Source: Thermophagus sp052400625 (GTDB lineage Bacteria; Bacteroidota; Bacteroidia; Bacteroidales; Marinilabiliaceae). Taken from it: a stretch of 64,000 bases of DNA. This document shows, piece by piece, positions 31,731-41,721 of the stretch; position 1 is the first letter of the stretch; each line of letters begins with the position of its first letter. The stretch lies in NCBI GenBank assembly GCA_052400625.1, contig JBQTGH010000001.1; one strand, written 5' to 3'. The position numbers were made by a program, and so were the translations under genes. The notes under the pieces are model-generated. The model did no database searches, was not told the origin of the DNA, and was given only the letters and a program-made list of their open reading frames with translations.

Positions 31731-32591
31731 TCAGGTAGAAAAGAGATATATGGCGATCAATGCCAAAACAAAGCCAATGATCATGGGCGTATTGGGAAAA
31801 ACAGAATATATAACCAAGGACAAAACGATTGTTATCATTGGCGAAAGTGAAGTCATCGGTGATACCACTATCGCCTTACCGTAGCGCATGGCATACACCA
31901 ATGTTAATGCACCAATAGCATTAAGCACTTGGATCATCGCCGCCAGATAAGGTCCCTTAAATCCCCAGTTAATATCCTGACTGAAGTCGGTCATCATTAA
32001 AGCAAAGGGAACCAAAAGAATCCCGGATATTGCCATGTAAGTAAAAATGCTCTCGGCCGACATCTTGTTATTGGCCACTTTCATAAAAACCCCTTGAACG
32101 CCCCACATGATAAATACCAACACCGATAATCCAAGCCACAAATAACCCTTTACTTCCAAATTTTCCGGCTTCATATAGGAAAGCAGGAAAATGGCGATCA
32201 GTGCCAAAACGATCCCTACCCAGCTTCGTTTATTGGTTCTCTCCTTCAAGATCATCACAGAAAGGGCAATGGTGACCACTGGATATAACGAGACAATCGG
32301 AAAAATAATATAGGCCGGTCCCTGGCGCAACGCTTCAAAAAGAATCAGCTGCCCTCCGGCACCGGTTAATCCAATCAGCAGTCCGTACAATATTGAACTA
32401 AGATTATATTCCAGTTTAAAATTAATCAGTTTTAATGCAACCAACGCACAGGGAAGCATGGTAAGGGCCCACATGGAATACCCCAATGTAGCAGGAAAAC
32501 CTGCCTTTTCTGGAAGCTCTATTAAAGCACCCCAAATACCCCAAGTTATTGTTGTTACGATGGCATATATCAACCACAATTTTTTCTTCAT
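31731..32591 (-). CDS. EamA/DMT-superfamily transporter
   Basis: A 286-residue integral membrane protein with about ten hydrophobic helices in two repeated EamA halves; each half ends in the LALIAIFLLS-type motif (near residues 130 and 280). The drug/metabolite transporter superfamily moves small metabolites such as amino acids, nucleosides or sugars out of or into the cytoplasm. The WGIWGALIELP start and LSPMITIVLSL are typical. It is a single gene; the substrate cannot be told from sequence. Confidence 0.92.
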   Translation of the reverse strand: MKKKLWLIYAIVTTITWGIWGALIELPEKAGFPATLGYSMWALTMLPCALVALKLINFKLEYNLSSILYGLLIGLTGAGGQLILFEALRQGPAYIIFPIVSLYPVVTIALSVMILKERTNKRSWVGIVLALIAIFLLSYMKPENLEVKGYLWLGLSVLVFIMWGVQGVFMKVANNKMSAESIFTYMAISGILLVPFALMMTDFSQDINWGFKGPYLAAMIQVLNAIGALTLVYAMRYGKAIVVSPMTSLSPMITIVLSLVIYSVFPNTPMIIGFVLALIAIYLFST

Positions 32592-32908
32592 GCGTATATC
32601 GATTTATTTAATGATGTTTTACAGTGAATATGACCTTCCGGAACCCGACCAAAAGTAGATAGGCATACGATACTTTCATCAGCATACAGTTTATCTAATT
32701 TATTGGTCTGATGGAACTCGCATGGTCCTAAGTTTACAAATATTCTTGTTGTGACAATCTCTCATAGTCATGTTCATTGCATGCCTGTATATTCTGTCCA
32801 AATCCTTTCACGGTCTGTTCATCTCTTTTACAAAATAATTCCTCAAAGATATAAGCAAAAACGGGAAGAGCACGATTTTAACCAGCATCTTCCCGCTTCG
32901 CTAAATCC
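32592..32908. other. Intergenic stretch with operon terminator
   Basis: 317 bp between the PKD lipoprotein stop and the transporter start, both minus strand. The right part holds the terminator at 32856-32895; the left part probably holds the transporter promoter. Confidence 0.5.
32856..32895 (-). terminator. Rho-independent terminator of the second SusCD operon
   Basis: On the minus strand, CGGGAAGA (32895-32888) pairs with TCTTCCCG (32869-32862) and is followed at once by TTTTTGC. The inner bases GC/GC extend the stem. It begins 14 bp after the lipoprotein stop, so it should end the long operon coming from 46 kb or from susC. Confidence 0.8.
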
Positions 32909-33784
32909 TTATTGTTTATCCATCTTCACCACAATATTGTCGCCATAATCCTCATTGACAAGACTTCCTATATCCGACCAGTCAGAGTTCATAATGCTCA
33001 TAAAGAACTGGAAAGAATCACCGGTAATGGCATACGATTCCCGAGGAAGACCAAATTCCATTTTCACAACACCATCCTCTTCCATTATGGTACCCACAAT
33101 GACCGGATTGGAAGGTTCATAACCTACGAAAGGCCATCCCGAATCACCATTCACCAGGTCTACCATAGAAGGCCAGATATCGCCGTTATGGAGGTTGCCT
33201 TCTAAGCCATAATCCACGCCGATGCCTTTTAATGAAAATCCGCTAGCCAACGAATTATCGGTATCCATATAGATTCCAAAAATATGAGAATCCAAACCGG
33301 CACCTTCAACGGCGTTAAACTCTACATATATGTAAACGTTATTCGCATCATAATCAACGATGGCACCCAATACATCATCCTTACCTGCCACGATAAAGTC
33401 GGAATAGGTGACACTCTCCCAATCTTCGAAGGAATCATCATCCAACTGAATCAAAGATGCTTTATCAACTCTCAATACTCTGTGATATTCATAGGAAACA
33501 CCATCTACTGCTGCCAACATGGTAATCAGATAATTACCTATCGAACTATATTCATGCACAACAGAGTCACCACTCGCGATTGTTGAGCCATCTCCAAAAT
33601 CCCACGAGACATTCGTTGCGGCGGGCACATCGTTCACAAAGGAGATACTCATTCCGTCGATATAAACTTTGAAATCGAGTGGTGGCGGATCCTGCAATTC
33701 ATATTCACCTTCATTACTACAAGAAAAGAGGGAGAGAAGTATTACAGGAAAAAGAAAAATATAGACTGATTTAATTGCTTTCAT
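32909..33784 (-). CDS. PKD-domain surface lipoprotein of the SusCD locus
   Basis: The frame extends to 33811, but the methionine at 33784 gives a clean lipoprotein signal (MKAIKSVYIF to LFSC), so a 291-residue product is preferred. Residues about 50-115 form a PKD domain (VSWDFGDGS, GNYLITM). Residues about 125-290 look like a beta-sandwich with EDWESV and YIYVEFN strands, resembling CBM9/DOMON-like modules. It occupies the position of SusE/SusF-type proteins right after susD and is probably a surface glycan-binding protein. Its start lies 13 bp after the susD stop. Confidence 0.78.
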   Translation of the reverse strand: MKAIKSVYIFLFPVILLSLFSCSNEGEYELQDPPPLDFKVYIDGMSISFVNDVPAATNVSWDFGDGSTIASGDSVVHEYSSIGNYLITMLAAVDGVSYEYHRVLRVDKASLIQLDDDSFEDWESVTYSDFIVAGKDDVLGAIVDYDANNVYIYVEFNAVEGAGLDSHIFGIYMDTDNSLASGFSLKGIGVDYGLEGNLHNGDIWPSMVDLVNGDSGWPFVGYEPSNPVIVGTIMEEDGVVKMEFGLPRESYAITGDSFQFFMSIMNSDWSDIGSLVNEDYGDNIVVKMDKQ

Positions 33785-33797
33785 AACATCTGTTTTT

Positions 33798-35336
33798 TTA
33801 GTTTGGAACAACCAAATTGTTTGTACTTAATTCTCTACTTGGTATCGGATACACAAAGCGAGGATCGTTGGCCGGGATAAACGCACCGGGTGCGTCCAGG
33901 CCGGGCTCTGAAGAGGTGGGTATTCCATTGTAATTATCCAGGTGGTATCCCCAGTAATTTCTCTCCAGAGGTAACTCATTCCGTTTAATATCGAATAATC
34001 TGTGGCCTTCGAAAGCCAACTCAATTCTTCTTTCTTTCAATACGACATTCAAAACATTGGTAGTGGTAATATTATCTCTTCCCACGTCATACAAAAAGTC
34101 GGACATCGTACCGTATTCTCCGGGGATCATACGATTTTCACGAATCATATTGACATCATCAATAGCATTTTCTATCTGGCCCAACTGAGCATAAGCTTCG
34201 GCGCGATTCAGATATACTTCTGCCAGACGCAACATGACTGGTGAACTCAATGTAGAGCTATTATCCTGGTTGGAAAACTTACTGATAAAGTAGAGTAAGA
34301 CACCATTTTTAAGTCCGGGATTCTGAGCATCAATGTATTGCCATCTCTGATCAACATTTTGAAGATCAGAACCAAATCCCATATCTTTAAGAAGAGAAAG
34401 CGACGCTCCTTCTTCTCCCCAACAGTTGTCACCATTATAAATCATAGAAGCAACCGACGCAGTCAGTTTATCATCAATCGTCAGGAAGGGGATACACCAT
34501 ATGGTCTCATCCGAATTTTTAGCATTTACAAAATAATCAGCATATGAATCGGCACTCTCCAAGCTATACATTTCCGAATTGACCACTGAGTCTGCATAGG
34601 CAATTACATTTTGGTAATCTCCTTTATCCAAATAGACGCGTGAAAGTAAAGCCCAGGCAGAATATTTAGAGGCATACCCTTTACTTTGACGCTCGGCAGG
34701 GATTTCTTCGCTCATCAGAGAAGCGGCACTTTTTAAACTGCCGATGATGTAATCATAGGTTTCTTCAAGTGTTGCTCTGGCTTTGGGCTGGGTATCCAAA
34801 GCATCTTCACGAAGAATCACTCCCGGTTCGGAAGCATTGGCCTGACTGTAATGTTTGGCAAACAGTCGCGTCACGGCATGGGTGGCAAAAGCCCGCAAAA
34901 AGTAGGCTTCACCTTTCAAATGGTTGGTCAACACATCATTCCCTTTCCTGTCGGCCATCTCAATAGAGACGTTGGCGCCGTAAATGATCTTATAGGATAC
35001 TTCCCAAAAACTATTGATATTAGATTTTTCAGAAGAACGATCGTTGTAGCGGAAGCTGTTGGTCAAATCGTCTTCCGACTTATATCCGCAAACGATGTCG
35101 TCACCGGCAAAATCAATCAGCTGAAAATATTGACGCAAGTACCAGTTATTGGTTTCATCAGGATCCGGAAAGTCCTTGAACAATGCATAACCACCGTTTA
35201 CCAAACTAGGTAATCCATCAGAGGTGGAAGTAATTTGAGTCCCAGTCAGCGCGTCACTGGGAACCACTTCCATATCACACCCTGTGACCCCAATTATGAA
35301 AGCCACAATTAACATATATAAAGATTTGATTTTCAT
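33798..35336 (-). CDS. SusD/RagB-family lipoprotein (second pair)
   Basis: A 512-residue lipoprotein (signal to VTGC, Cys20). It shows the SusD fold signatures: AYFLRAFATHAVTRLF, MLRLAEVYLNRAEAYAQLG (the family's helical repeat) and VVLKERRIELAFEGHRLFDIKR near residue 440. It binds oligosaccharides on the cell surface together with the SusC encoded 11 bp upstream. The neighbouring GH36 and tagatose genes suggest a Gal or GalNAc containing ligand. Confidence 0.96.
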   Translation of the reverse strand: MKIKSLYMLIVAFIIGVTGCDMEVVPSDALTGTQITSTSDGLPSLVNGGYALFKDFPDPDETNNWYLRQYFQLIDFAGDDIVCGYKSEDDLTNSFRYNDRSSEKSNINSFWEVSYKIIYGANVSIEMADRKGNDVLTNHLKGEAYFLRAFATHAVTRLFAKHYSQANASEPGVILREDALDTQPKARATLEETYDYIIGSLKSAASLMSEEIPAERQSKGYASKYSAWALLSRVYLDKGDYQNVIAYADSVVNSEMYSLESADSYADYFVNAKNSDETIWCIPFLTIDDKLTASVASMIYNGDNCWGEEGASLSLLKDMGFGSDLQNVDQRWQYIDAQNPGLKNGVLLYFISKFSNQDNSSTLSSPVMLRLAEVYLNRAEAYAQLGQIENAIDDVNMIRENRMIPGEYGTMSDFLYDVGRDNITTTNVLNVVLKERRIELAFEGHRLFDIKRNELPLERNYWGYHLDNYNGIPTSSEPGLDAPGAFIPANDPRFVYPIPSRELSTNNLVVPN

Positions 35337-35347
35337 AACAAAGCGAT

Positions 35348-38320
35348 TTAGAAATTAATATTTACACTCAATACATACTGCTTACTGTTGGGATATCTAA
35401 ATTCGGAATATCCAGGCAACCCATTCAAAGGATTGATGGACACTTCAGGATCTTGTCCCCAGAAGCGGGTAAAGGTGAATACATTGTCAGCACTCAAAGC
35501 CACATCGAGACTGCTAATTTTCAGTCGGTCAATTAAACTACCATGAATTCTGTAGGAAAGCGTGATGTTACGAATTTTAAAATAGTCACCATCTTCAATA
35601 TATCTGGTAGAAGGATCGAAAGAGTTTCTGGCATTCTGAGGCAGTGGATGGGTAGCATCGTCACCCGGCTGTTGCCAAAGCTTCCAATCATCCCTTGGCA
35701 TCATTGTGTTGAATAAAGGATCTTGCAAATCGTGGTCTACATATCGTCTGAAATAGTTATATATCTTATTTCCGGTAACAAACGAGCAGTTGGCACTCAA
35801 AGTAAGATCAGAGTATTTGATACTGGTAGAAAAACCACCCTCTACTTTAGGAATGGGGCTGCCATACTCCACTTTTCTGGCTTCCTGATATTCGTGCGTT
35901 AGATTACCGTCTTCCCCGACCCATAATACAGATCCATCGTTGGGATCTATCCCATGAAATTCTTTGGCATACCAGCTATAGAGCGATCCTCCATCACGAT
36001 AAATTTGGGTAATACCATAGCTATTCGCATTGATAATGGTGTCACCACCAAAGTTGGTAAGTGAGTTTTTGTTAAAGCTAATGGAGAAGTCGGTTGTCCA
36101 AGTCAATTTATTGGTTTTTATGTTGGTAGAGGAAAGACTCAATTCAATCCCCTGATTTTTTACCGACCCGGTATTTTGCCATTGTTTACTAAAACCTCCA
36201 GAAGGGGGCAGATCACGATAGACTAAAAGATCTTCGGTCAGGTTATCATAAGCATTAACACTGAAACTAACTTTTTTGAACAACCCTAATTCCATTCCCA
36301 GGTTTATTTGTCTGGTTTGTTCCCAAGAAAGATCGGGATTGGCCAGCTGGTATGGAACGGCAGCGATAGCACCATCATATTGTGTCGTGTAGGCAAACTG
36401 CTCCAAATATTTGGAAGCACCAATATCTTTCATACCTGTTTTCCCCCAGCTGAGAATCAGCTTCAGGTTATCCACAGCACTCATTGAGTTCATAAAGTTC
36501 TCCTTGCTCAACAGCCAAGCACCGGATAAACTTGGGAAATGAGCCGTTCGGTTATTGGGGCTAAAAGCCGATGATTCATCGATCCGATAGGAACCGGTCA
36601 GGAAATATTTTCCCTGATAGCTGTAGTTAACCTGCGAAATGAACGACTGCATAACGGTATGATCGGGAGCACCACTAATGTTAAAGTTAGAAGAAGCTAC
36701 CGAAGGAGCAGAAAGACCTTCCGGCATTCCCTGTCCTGAACCGTTGATAAAGTCATTGTCTGTCCGTTGAGCTTCCACACCAACCAAACCGCTCAATGAG
36801 TTACCGCCATTGTCAAAACGAAACTTAAACAAGTTTGTAGTAATTCCCCCATAAGAAATATCGGAAGTAGAACTGACATATCCGGTTCCGAAGTAGGAGA
36901 TGTTGTCTGCATCTTTGGAATAAAATAGTTTTTCCATTCCATTGGAAACACTCAGACGATTGGTACTTCTAAACGACAGCCAATCGGTCAGACGGATATT
37001 CAGATCGAAGTCGTAGTCAACATTCAATGCCCGATAGTTAAGTTCTGAATTTTCTGCTGCCTGGATTGGGTTGATTTTATCTTTTGACCAGATTCCATCA
37101 GCTTCTTTGAAACTCCTGGCATTACCATCGGCATCATAGGGATCATCCCAAGGCATATTTACGTAAGAATAGTAAATATTCATATAATCAGTAGTTCTGG
37201 TTTTTGAACCGGAAATATTGATATTGTTGATGATTGAAATATTGTCGGTTAACCGATAGGTGGTGTTGGCTCTGAGGTTGATCCTTTTAAAATAGGTATT
37301 AAGAAAAGTTCCCTCTTCATTATAGTAACTTCCACCCAGATAGAATGAGAGTTTATTGGTTTTTCCGGTAGATGAAACATAATAGTTCTGAACCATAGCA
37401 GGCTGAAAAGCCTCATCCAACCAATCAGTATTAACATCGAGAATAGATTCGGGCCTTACCTGCAAAAATTTGCTGTCGTCAATCACAAACAACTGGTTGT
37501 CGCGGTACAACTCGCGTTGATAGTTGTAAAGAGTCCGACTGTCCATCATATTAACATTACCATGGTCAGCCATCCGAATACCGGTAACAGCCTTTACATT
37601 AATTTTCGGGGTTCCGTCCGTGGCTTTTTTGGTGGTAACCACAATCACACCTCCATTTGCCTGAGATCCATACATCCCTGTTGCTCCGGCATCTTTCAAA
37701 ACGGTGATGGTTTCCACGTCGTTGGGATCGAAGCTTCCCCCAATAATTCCGTCCACTACGTACAGAGGTCCTTGAGGGGCACTCAATGATGAGATTCCTC
37801 GGATTCGCACGTCGGGGGTGGAGCCCGGTTGACCAGAACCATTAAACACCTGAATTCCGGCAACCTTACCCTGCAACATACTTTCAATGTTACTGGAAGT
37901 CACATCCTTCAGTTTTTCAGAAGAAACGGTGGTAACAGCACTGGTAATTTCATTTCTTTTTTTATCACTATACCCCATAACCACGATCTCCTGAAGACCT
38001 TTTACTTCTTCTTCAAGAACGATATTAATGACCTTATCATTTCCAACAACTCTTTCTTGGCCCAGAAACCCGATGAAGGAAAAAACCAATACATCATCAG
38101 GAGAGCTCACCTCTAGAGAATAAGCACCATTAATATCGGAGATGGTTCCTTGGGTCGTTCCCTTTATTAGAATATTTACACCGGGAATCGGTTCATTGTT
38201 TTTGGTAGTAACGGTTCCCTGCACAGTAAACCCCTGCGCAAGGACCGACGTACTCAGTATGCTCATTAGCAACATTATCAGAGCACTTGTCTTGGTAACT
38301 TTGCTGAAATACTCTTTCAT
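35348..38320 (-). CDS. SusC/RagA-family TonB-dependent transporter (second pair)
   Basis: The open frame runs to 38395. The methionine at 38320 starts a normal signal peptide (MKEYFSKVTKTSALIML to VLAQG), giving 990 residues. A carboxypeptidase-regulatory-like domain (GTVTTKNNEPIPGVNILIKG), a plug (VVMGYSDKKRNEITSAVTTV, then TVLKDAGATGMYGSQANGG) and a barrel ending VLSVNINF follow. The gene lies 212 bp after the GH36 gene on the same strand, a gap large enough for its own promoter. Confidence 0.95.
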   Translation of the reverse strand: MKEYFSKVTKTSALIMLLMSILSTSVLAQGFTVQGTVTTKNNEPIPGVNILIKGTTQGTISDINGAYSLEVSSPDDVLVFSFIGFLGQERVVGNDKVINIVLEEEVKGLQEIVVMGYSDKKRNEITSAVTTVSSEKLKDVTSSNIESMLQGKVAGIQVFNGSGQPGSTPDVRIRGISSLSAPQGPLYVVDGIIGGSFDPNDVETITVLKDAGATGMYGSQANGGVIVVTTKKATDGTPKINVKAVTGIRMADHGNVNMMDSRTLYNYQRELYRDNQLFVIDDSKFLQVRPESILDVNTDWLDEAFQPAMVQNYYVSSTGKTNKLSFYLGGSYYNEEGTFLNTYFKRINLRANTTYRLTDNISIINNINISGSKTRTTDYMNIYYSYVNMPWDDPYDADGNARSFKEADGIWSKDKINPIQAAENSELNYRALNVDYDFDLNIRLTDWLSFRSTNRLSVSNGMEKLFYSKDADNISYFGTGYVSSTSDISYGGITTNLFKFRFDNGGNSLSGLVGVEAQRTDNDFINGSGQGMPEGLSAPSVASSNFNISGAPDHTVMQSFISQVNYSYQGKYFLTGSYRIDESSAFSPNNRTAHFPSLSGAWLLSKENFMNSMSAVDNLKLILSWGKTGMKDIGASKYLEQFAYTTQYDGAIAAVPYQLANPDLSWEQTRQINLGMELGLFKKVSFSVNAYDNLTEDLLVYRDLPPSGGFSKQWQNTGSVKNQGIELSLSSTNIKTNKLTWTTDFSISFNKNSLTNFGGDTIINANSYGITQIYRDGGSLYSWYAKEFHGIDPNDGSVLWVGEDGNLTHEYQEARKVEYGSPIPKVEGGFSTSIKYSDLTLSANCSFVTGNKIYNYFRRYVDHDLQDPLFNTMMPRDDWKLWQQPGDDATHPLPQNARNSFDPSTRYIEDGDYFKIRNITLSYRIHGSLIDRLKISSLDVALSADNVFTFTRFWGQDPEVSINPLNGLPGYSEFRYPNSKQYVLSVNINF

Positions 38321-38532
38321 AGACATTAGATTTATGGCATTTATTATTAGAATTACTTGTTTGAACTGATCACAAAAAGGAAGGGCTATATTCATTGTTT
38401 CTAAATCCTTACCATATTATTAGTTAAATACTGTTCGGTAGAATATGGCTTCTAAGAATCACTTCAAAGAGAGGGGACAGACTTCAAAAAACCGGCCCAC
38501 CCCAACTCTCATCATCAATCCTGATCGTTTCC

Positions 38533-40581
38533 TTATAGAGGTCTGGCTTCCACCAGACAATGCCCTTTAAAAGCAAGGTTCAAATGTCCTGTGGGCCCTT
38601 CTACCTCTCCCAGCTCTTTTTCATTGACATAATCGTAGATCATATATTTCCTTGCCTCCAACCCTCTGAATTCCACTTCACCATTCCAGACATCGGCATA
38701 AAAGGCATAATAGAATTGTTGATTTTTTTCAATAGCATGAGTTTCCGGCTTGTCATACCCGATATCGTACAATTCACCCAGATAATTTCCACGGGAAAGC
38801 ATCATGCGATTGTAAAGATCAAACCAGCGTTTCCACACCACCTCCTTTTCCGGTGTCAGCAGTGAACTGGTGTCGCGCACATTTCCATTGGGATACCAGG
38901 TGAATTTGGTGCCAAGCACTGCTCCAATGCCAAACGAAGTGGCAAAATCATCTCCTCCGTCACTCAGCTCCACATGATCGCCGAAGTAAGCCAACCCCGG
39001 CGCCAACGCCTTAATGGTTTTACCTTTTAGGCGTATTTGCCAGCTGCTTTCAGGATCGGAAGCTACAGCCTGATTGGAATGGGCAAGATTAAAAGGCGAC
39101 ACGCAGGTACCGCAGGGGCAATACTGGATGACCGAATTGGGATTTATTCCCCTGGCTGTGTGATAGATCTCTTTGAAGAAGGCTGGCAGCTGATGTACCG
39201 CTTCCAAAGGATTACGGCCATGCGCATAATCGGGCGGAACGGCATTCATGTGCTGTCCGTCTAGCTTCAAACCATCAAACCCATATTCCGTCATAAACTT
39301 CACTACTTGATTTTTGGTGGCTTGAATAACGGCAGGATCGATAGGTGACAAATAATAACTGTCCCACCAGGTAATATGGCGTGGTTCACCCTTCTCGGAC
39401 AATAAAAGCGTGTTAGGATTATTTTTCAAAAAGTTGGTGCCCGGGTCTGCAGCCAATGGGGCCCACCAGATCTGAGCTTTCATTCCCATATCATGGATTT
39501 TATCCACCAGATCTTTCATCTGCTTATCGCCACCGGGGAATTTTTTAGGATTCAATTCCCAATCGCCTTCAGCCTGTTGAAAGCCATCATCCACGACAGC
39601 CCATTTAATCCCCATTTCCTTTACTTTGGGCAGGGTATTGATGATTTCTTCCACGGTAAAGTCTCGGCCGTAGCCCCAAGCACACCACATAGCCTCATAA
39701 GCCCAGCTCTCATCATCCGGTTGTGGGACTCCCCGCTCATAAATAAGGTCGCCATACTTACGTAATGAAGAGAAATAGTCTCCCTTTTGTGCCATAATAA
39801 AGGTTTCAAGTGTCTCTATGGTGTCGCCCGCAACTAAAGAGGTTGCTTCGCCCAACTCTTTTTTCACCTTTATGACAGCACTATGATCCTCCTCGCCCAT
39901 CTCAACGGGCAATGAAACCAAGCGTGGAATGGTATCGCAATGACCGATGGCAATACCCCCATCTTTCCGCCAAAGACTGGTCACCGGCACACCTCCGCCA
40001 TAGTCCGAATCATTCATCCCCATATAGTTTTCCTGAGAAAATCCCGGATTCACCGCCAACACCCAGTCGGCTCTCGCCTCGCTTGAGCTTCCCTGGAAAG
40101 ACCAAAAAGCTGGAGAATCGCCGGCACTTTGAATGGCATACTCATGGTTTACCCAGCCAGATACCGGAAGACTACGCTCTCCCTCATTCACATACGTCAC
40201 CTTCAGAGTTAACAGTCCGGGATGCTGCTGATAGGTATATACCTTTAAGATCTTCTTAATGGCCACACCAGCTTCATTATATTTGCCGACAAACTCATAT
40301 AATTTTCCAGGACCGTTTGGTGTCCCAACAGATGAAGTGTGGGTTGAAATCAACTGGAACTCTTTGATGGCTTTGGGGTCTGTTATCAAATATTCCGAAT
40401 TTGAAAATTCGGCGACCAAAGGTTCTTGAGAAGCCTGAAGATGAACGACCTTGGTCTGCATCTTTTCATTCACTTCAAATTCCAAATCACCCGTTCGGAC
40501 AATGTTCTCTTGATTACAACTCCAAAGCAACACAGGCAGGAGAAGCAGTACATGAATTTTTAAAAGTTTACTGGTATTCAT
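38533..40581 (-). CDS. GH36-type alpha-galactosidase, lipoprotein
   Basis: A 682-residue lipoprotein (signal to LWSC). After an N-terminal beta-sandwich (to about residue 270), the barrel carries WCAWGYG, GIKWAVVDDGFQ, KAQIWWAPL, and GFDGLKLDGQ with the expected nucleophile Asp441. The HVELSDGGDD loop supplies the likely acid/base. The melibiase (GH36/GH27-clan) assignment is secure. The exact specificity is not: the GalNAc-type catabolic genes in the same operon leave alpha-N-acetylgalactosaminidase open. It starts 5 bp past the amidohydrolase stop. Confidence 0.88.
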   Translation of the reverse strand: MNTSKLLKIHVLLLLPVLLWSCNQENIVRTGDLEFEVNEKMQTKVVHLQASQEPLVAEFSNSEYLITDPKAIKEFQLISTHTSSVGTPNGPGKLYEFVGKYNEAGVAIKKILKVYTYQQHPGLLTLKVTYVNEGERSLPVSGWVNHEYAIQSAGDSPAFWSFQGSSSEARADWVLAVNPGFSQENYMGMNDSDYGGGVPVTSLWRKDGGIAIGHCDTIPRLVSLPVEMGEEDHSAVIKVKKELGEATSLVAGDTIETLETFIMAQKGDYFSSLRKYGDLIYERGVPQPDDESWAYEAMWCAWGYGRDFTVEEIINTLPKVKEMGIKWAVVDDGFQQAEGDWELNPKKFPGGDKQMKDLVDKIHDMGMKAQIWWAPLAADPGTNFLKNNPNTLLLSEKGEPRHITWWDSYYLSPIDPAVIQATKNQVVKFMTEYGFDGLKLDGQHMNAVPPDYAHGRNPLEAVHQLPAFFKEIYHTARGINPNSVIQYCPCGTCVSPFNLAHSNQAVASDPESSWQIRLKGKTIKALAPGLAYFGDHVELSDGGDDFATSFGIGAVLGTKFTWYPNGNVRDTSSLLTPEKEVVWKRWFDLYNRMMLSRGNYLGELYDIGYDKPETHAIEKNQQFYYAFYADVWNGEVEFRGLEARKYMIYDYVNEKELGEVEGPTGHLNLAFKGHCLVEARPL

Positions 40582-40586
40582 ATCTA

Positions 40587-41711
40587 TCAGTTTTTATTCA
40601 TTAACTTTTCGGCATTCTTGTGATACACCTTCCGGAGCACCTCATCATCAAGATCGAATCCACTGTACGACCAATGATAGTTGAAGGTGGGATAATAGAA
40701 GTGTTCATCCGCAGTTTCGAGGATTCGGAAAGTAATCTCATACATATCAGCCTCCATACCCATATCGGTACCATAGATCAGTTTGTCCTGATACTTTTCA
40801 TAGAAAGCTTTCATATAGCGAGGGATGGTAGCCGTTTCAGCAAACCGGGCAGCGATATCGGCATACAGATTGGGATATTTGTCCAACATTTCACCCAATA
40901 TTTCCAGGTTATAGCTGCAGTTGGCCAGGTGACAGGCAATGAAGGTTGTTTTGGGATTGTCTCTGACGGCATTTTCAAAACTTTGGATTAATTCCTCGTG
41001 ACCCAGTTTGCCTTCCTTATCCACATCGATATGCCATGCTGCGGCATTCATCAATCCATCATTACGCTCATTAACGGGAAGATACATCCAATAAGGATCG
41101 GCAACGTGGATGCTGATGGGCATATTTAACTCAGCACATTTTTCCAGCAGCGGTTTCATCCTCGGATCATCCAGATGCATCCCTATTGCGCGGGTCGGTG
41201 ATGAATAGATCAATCCGTCACCTTTGTCACCCAGTTCTCCCACGCCGCGAGCACCCATTTTATAGCAACGTTCCAGCTCCTTCACGGCAGCGGGGCCGTA
41301 ACCCGGTTGGTCATATCCGGTATAATCAAAGCCACACCATAACTCAAACCAGTCTCCATATTTACCATAGATTGCAGCCAACGAGTCAAACTCCGCACCG
41401 GTGGCCATCGTCAGAACAACAGTCTTTTCAATGCCCATGGCATCCATAGTCTTAATCCAGTTTTTGATTTCTTCTTCAGAGGCAGCATAGGCATGTGAAT
41501 GCATGTCTATCACCTTGAATCGGGCACGTTCTATTTTGGTCCGAGGAACATTGTAGATCGACTTGGGCTGAAAATCTTTTAACAGGATATCTTTGCCTTG
41601 TTGTTCGGATGCATCCAGGGATCCAAAATTACTCATATCCAATTGGGCCTTTACGCCCCAACCGATGAAAAAAAATTGCAGAACTATGAAAATGCTGATT
41701 CTTTTGAACAT
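40587..41711 (-). CDS. Secreted amidohydrolase (Amidohydro_2/COG2159 type)
   Basis: A 374-residue TIM-barrel hydrolase with an N-terminal signal peptide (residues 1-22, to GVKAQ). Metal-site motifs are VIDMHSHAY (His-x-His), ISIHVADPYW, FIACHLANC and YGTDMGME with the terminal Asp. Families of this type include decarboxylases and lactonases as well as amidases, so deacetylation of an amino sugar is not proven. The signal peptide is unusual for an enzyme embedded among cytosolic sugar-phosphate genes. The start is 10 bp after the aldolase stop. Confidence 0.82.
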   Translation of the reverse strand: MFKRISIFIVLQFFFIGWGVKAQLDMSNFGSLDASEQQGKDILLKDFQPKSIYNVPRTKIERARFKVIDMHSHAYAASEEEIKNWIKTMDAMGIEKTVVLTMATGAEFDSLAAIYGKYGDWFELWCGFDYTGYDQPGYGPAAVKELERCYKMGARGVGELGDKGDGLIYSSPTRAIGMHLDDPRMKPLLEKCAELNMPISIHVADPYWMYLPVNERNDGLMNAAAWHIDVDKEGKLGHEELIQSFENAVRDNPKTTFIACHLANCSYNLEILGEMLDKYPNLYADIAARFAETATIPRYMKAFYEKYQDKLIYGTDMGMEADMYEITFRILETADEHFYYPTFNYHWSYSGFDLDDEVLRKVYHKNAEKLMNKN

Positions 41712-41721
41712 CTTATTTTTT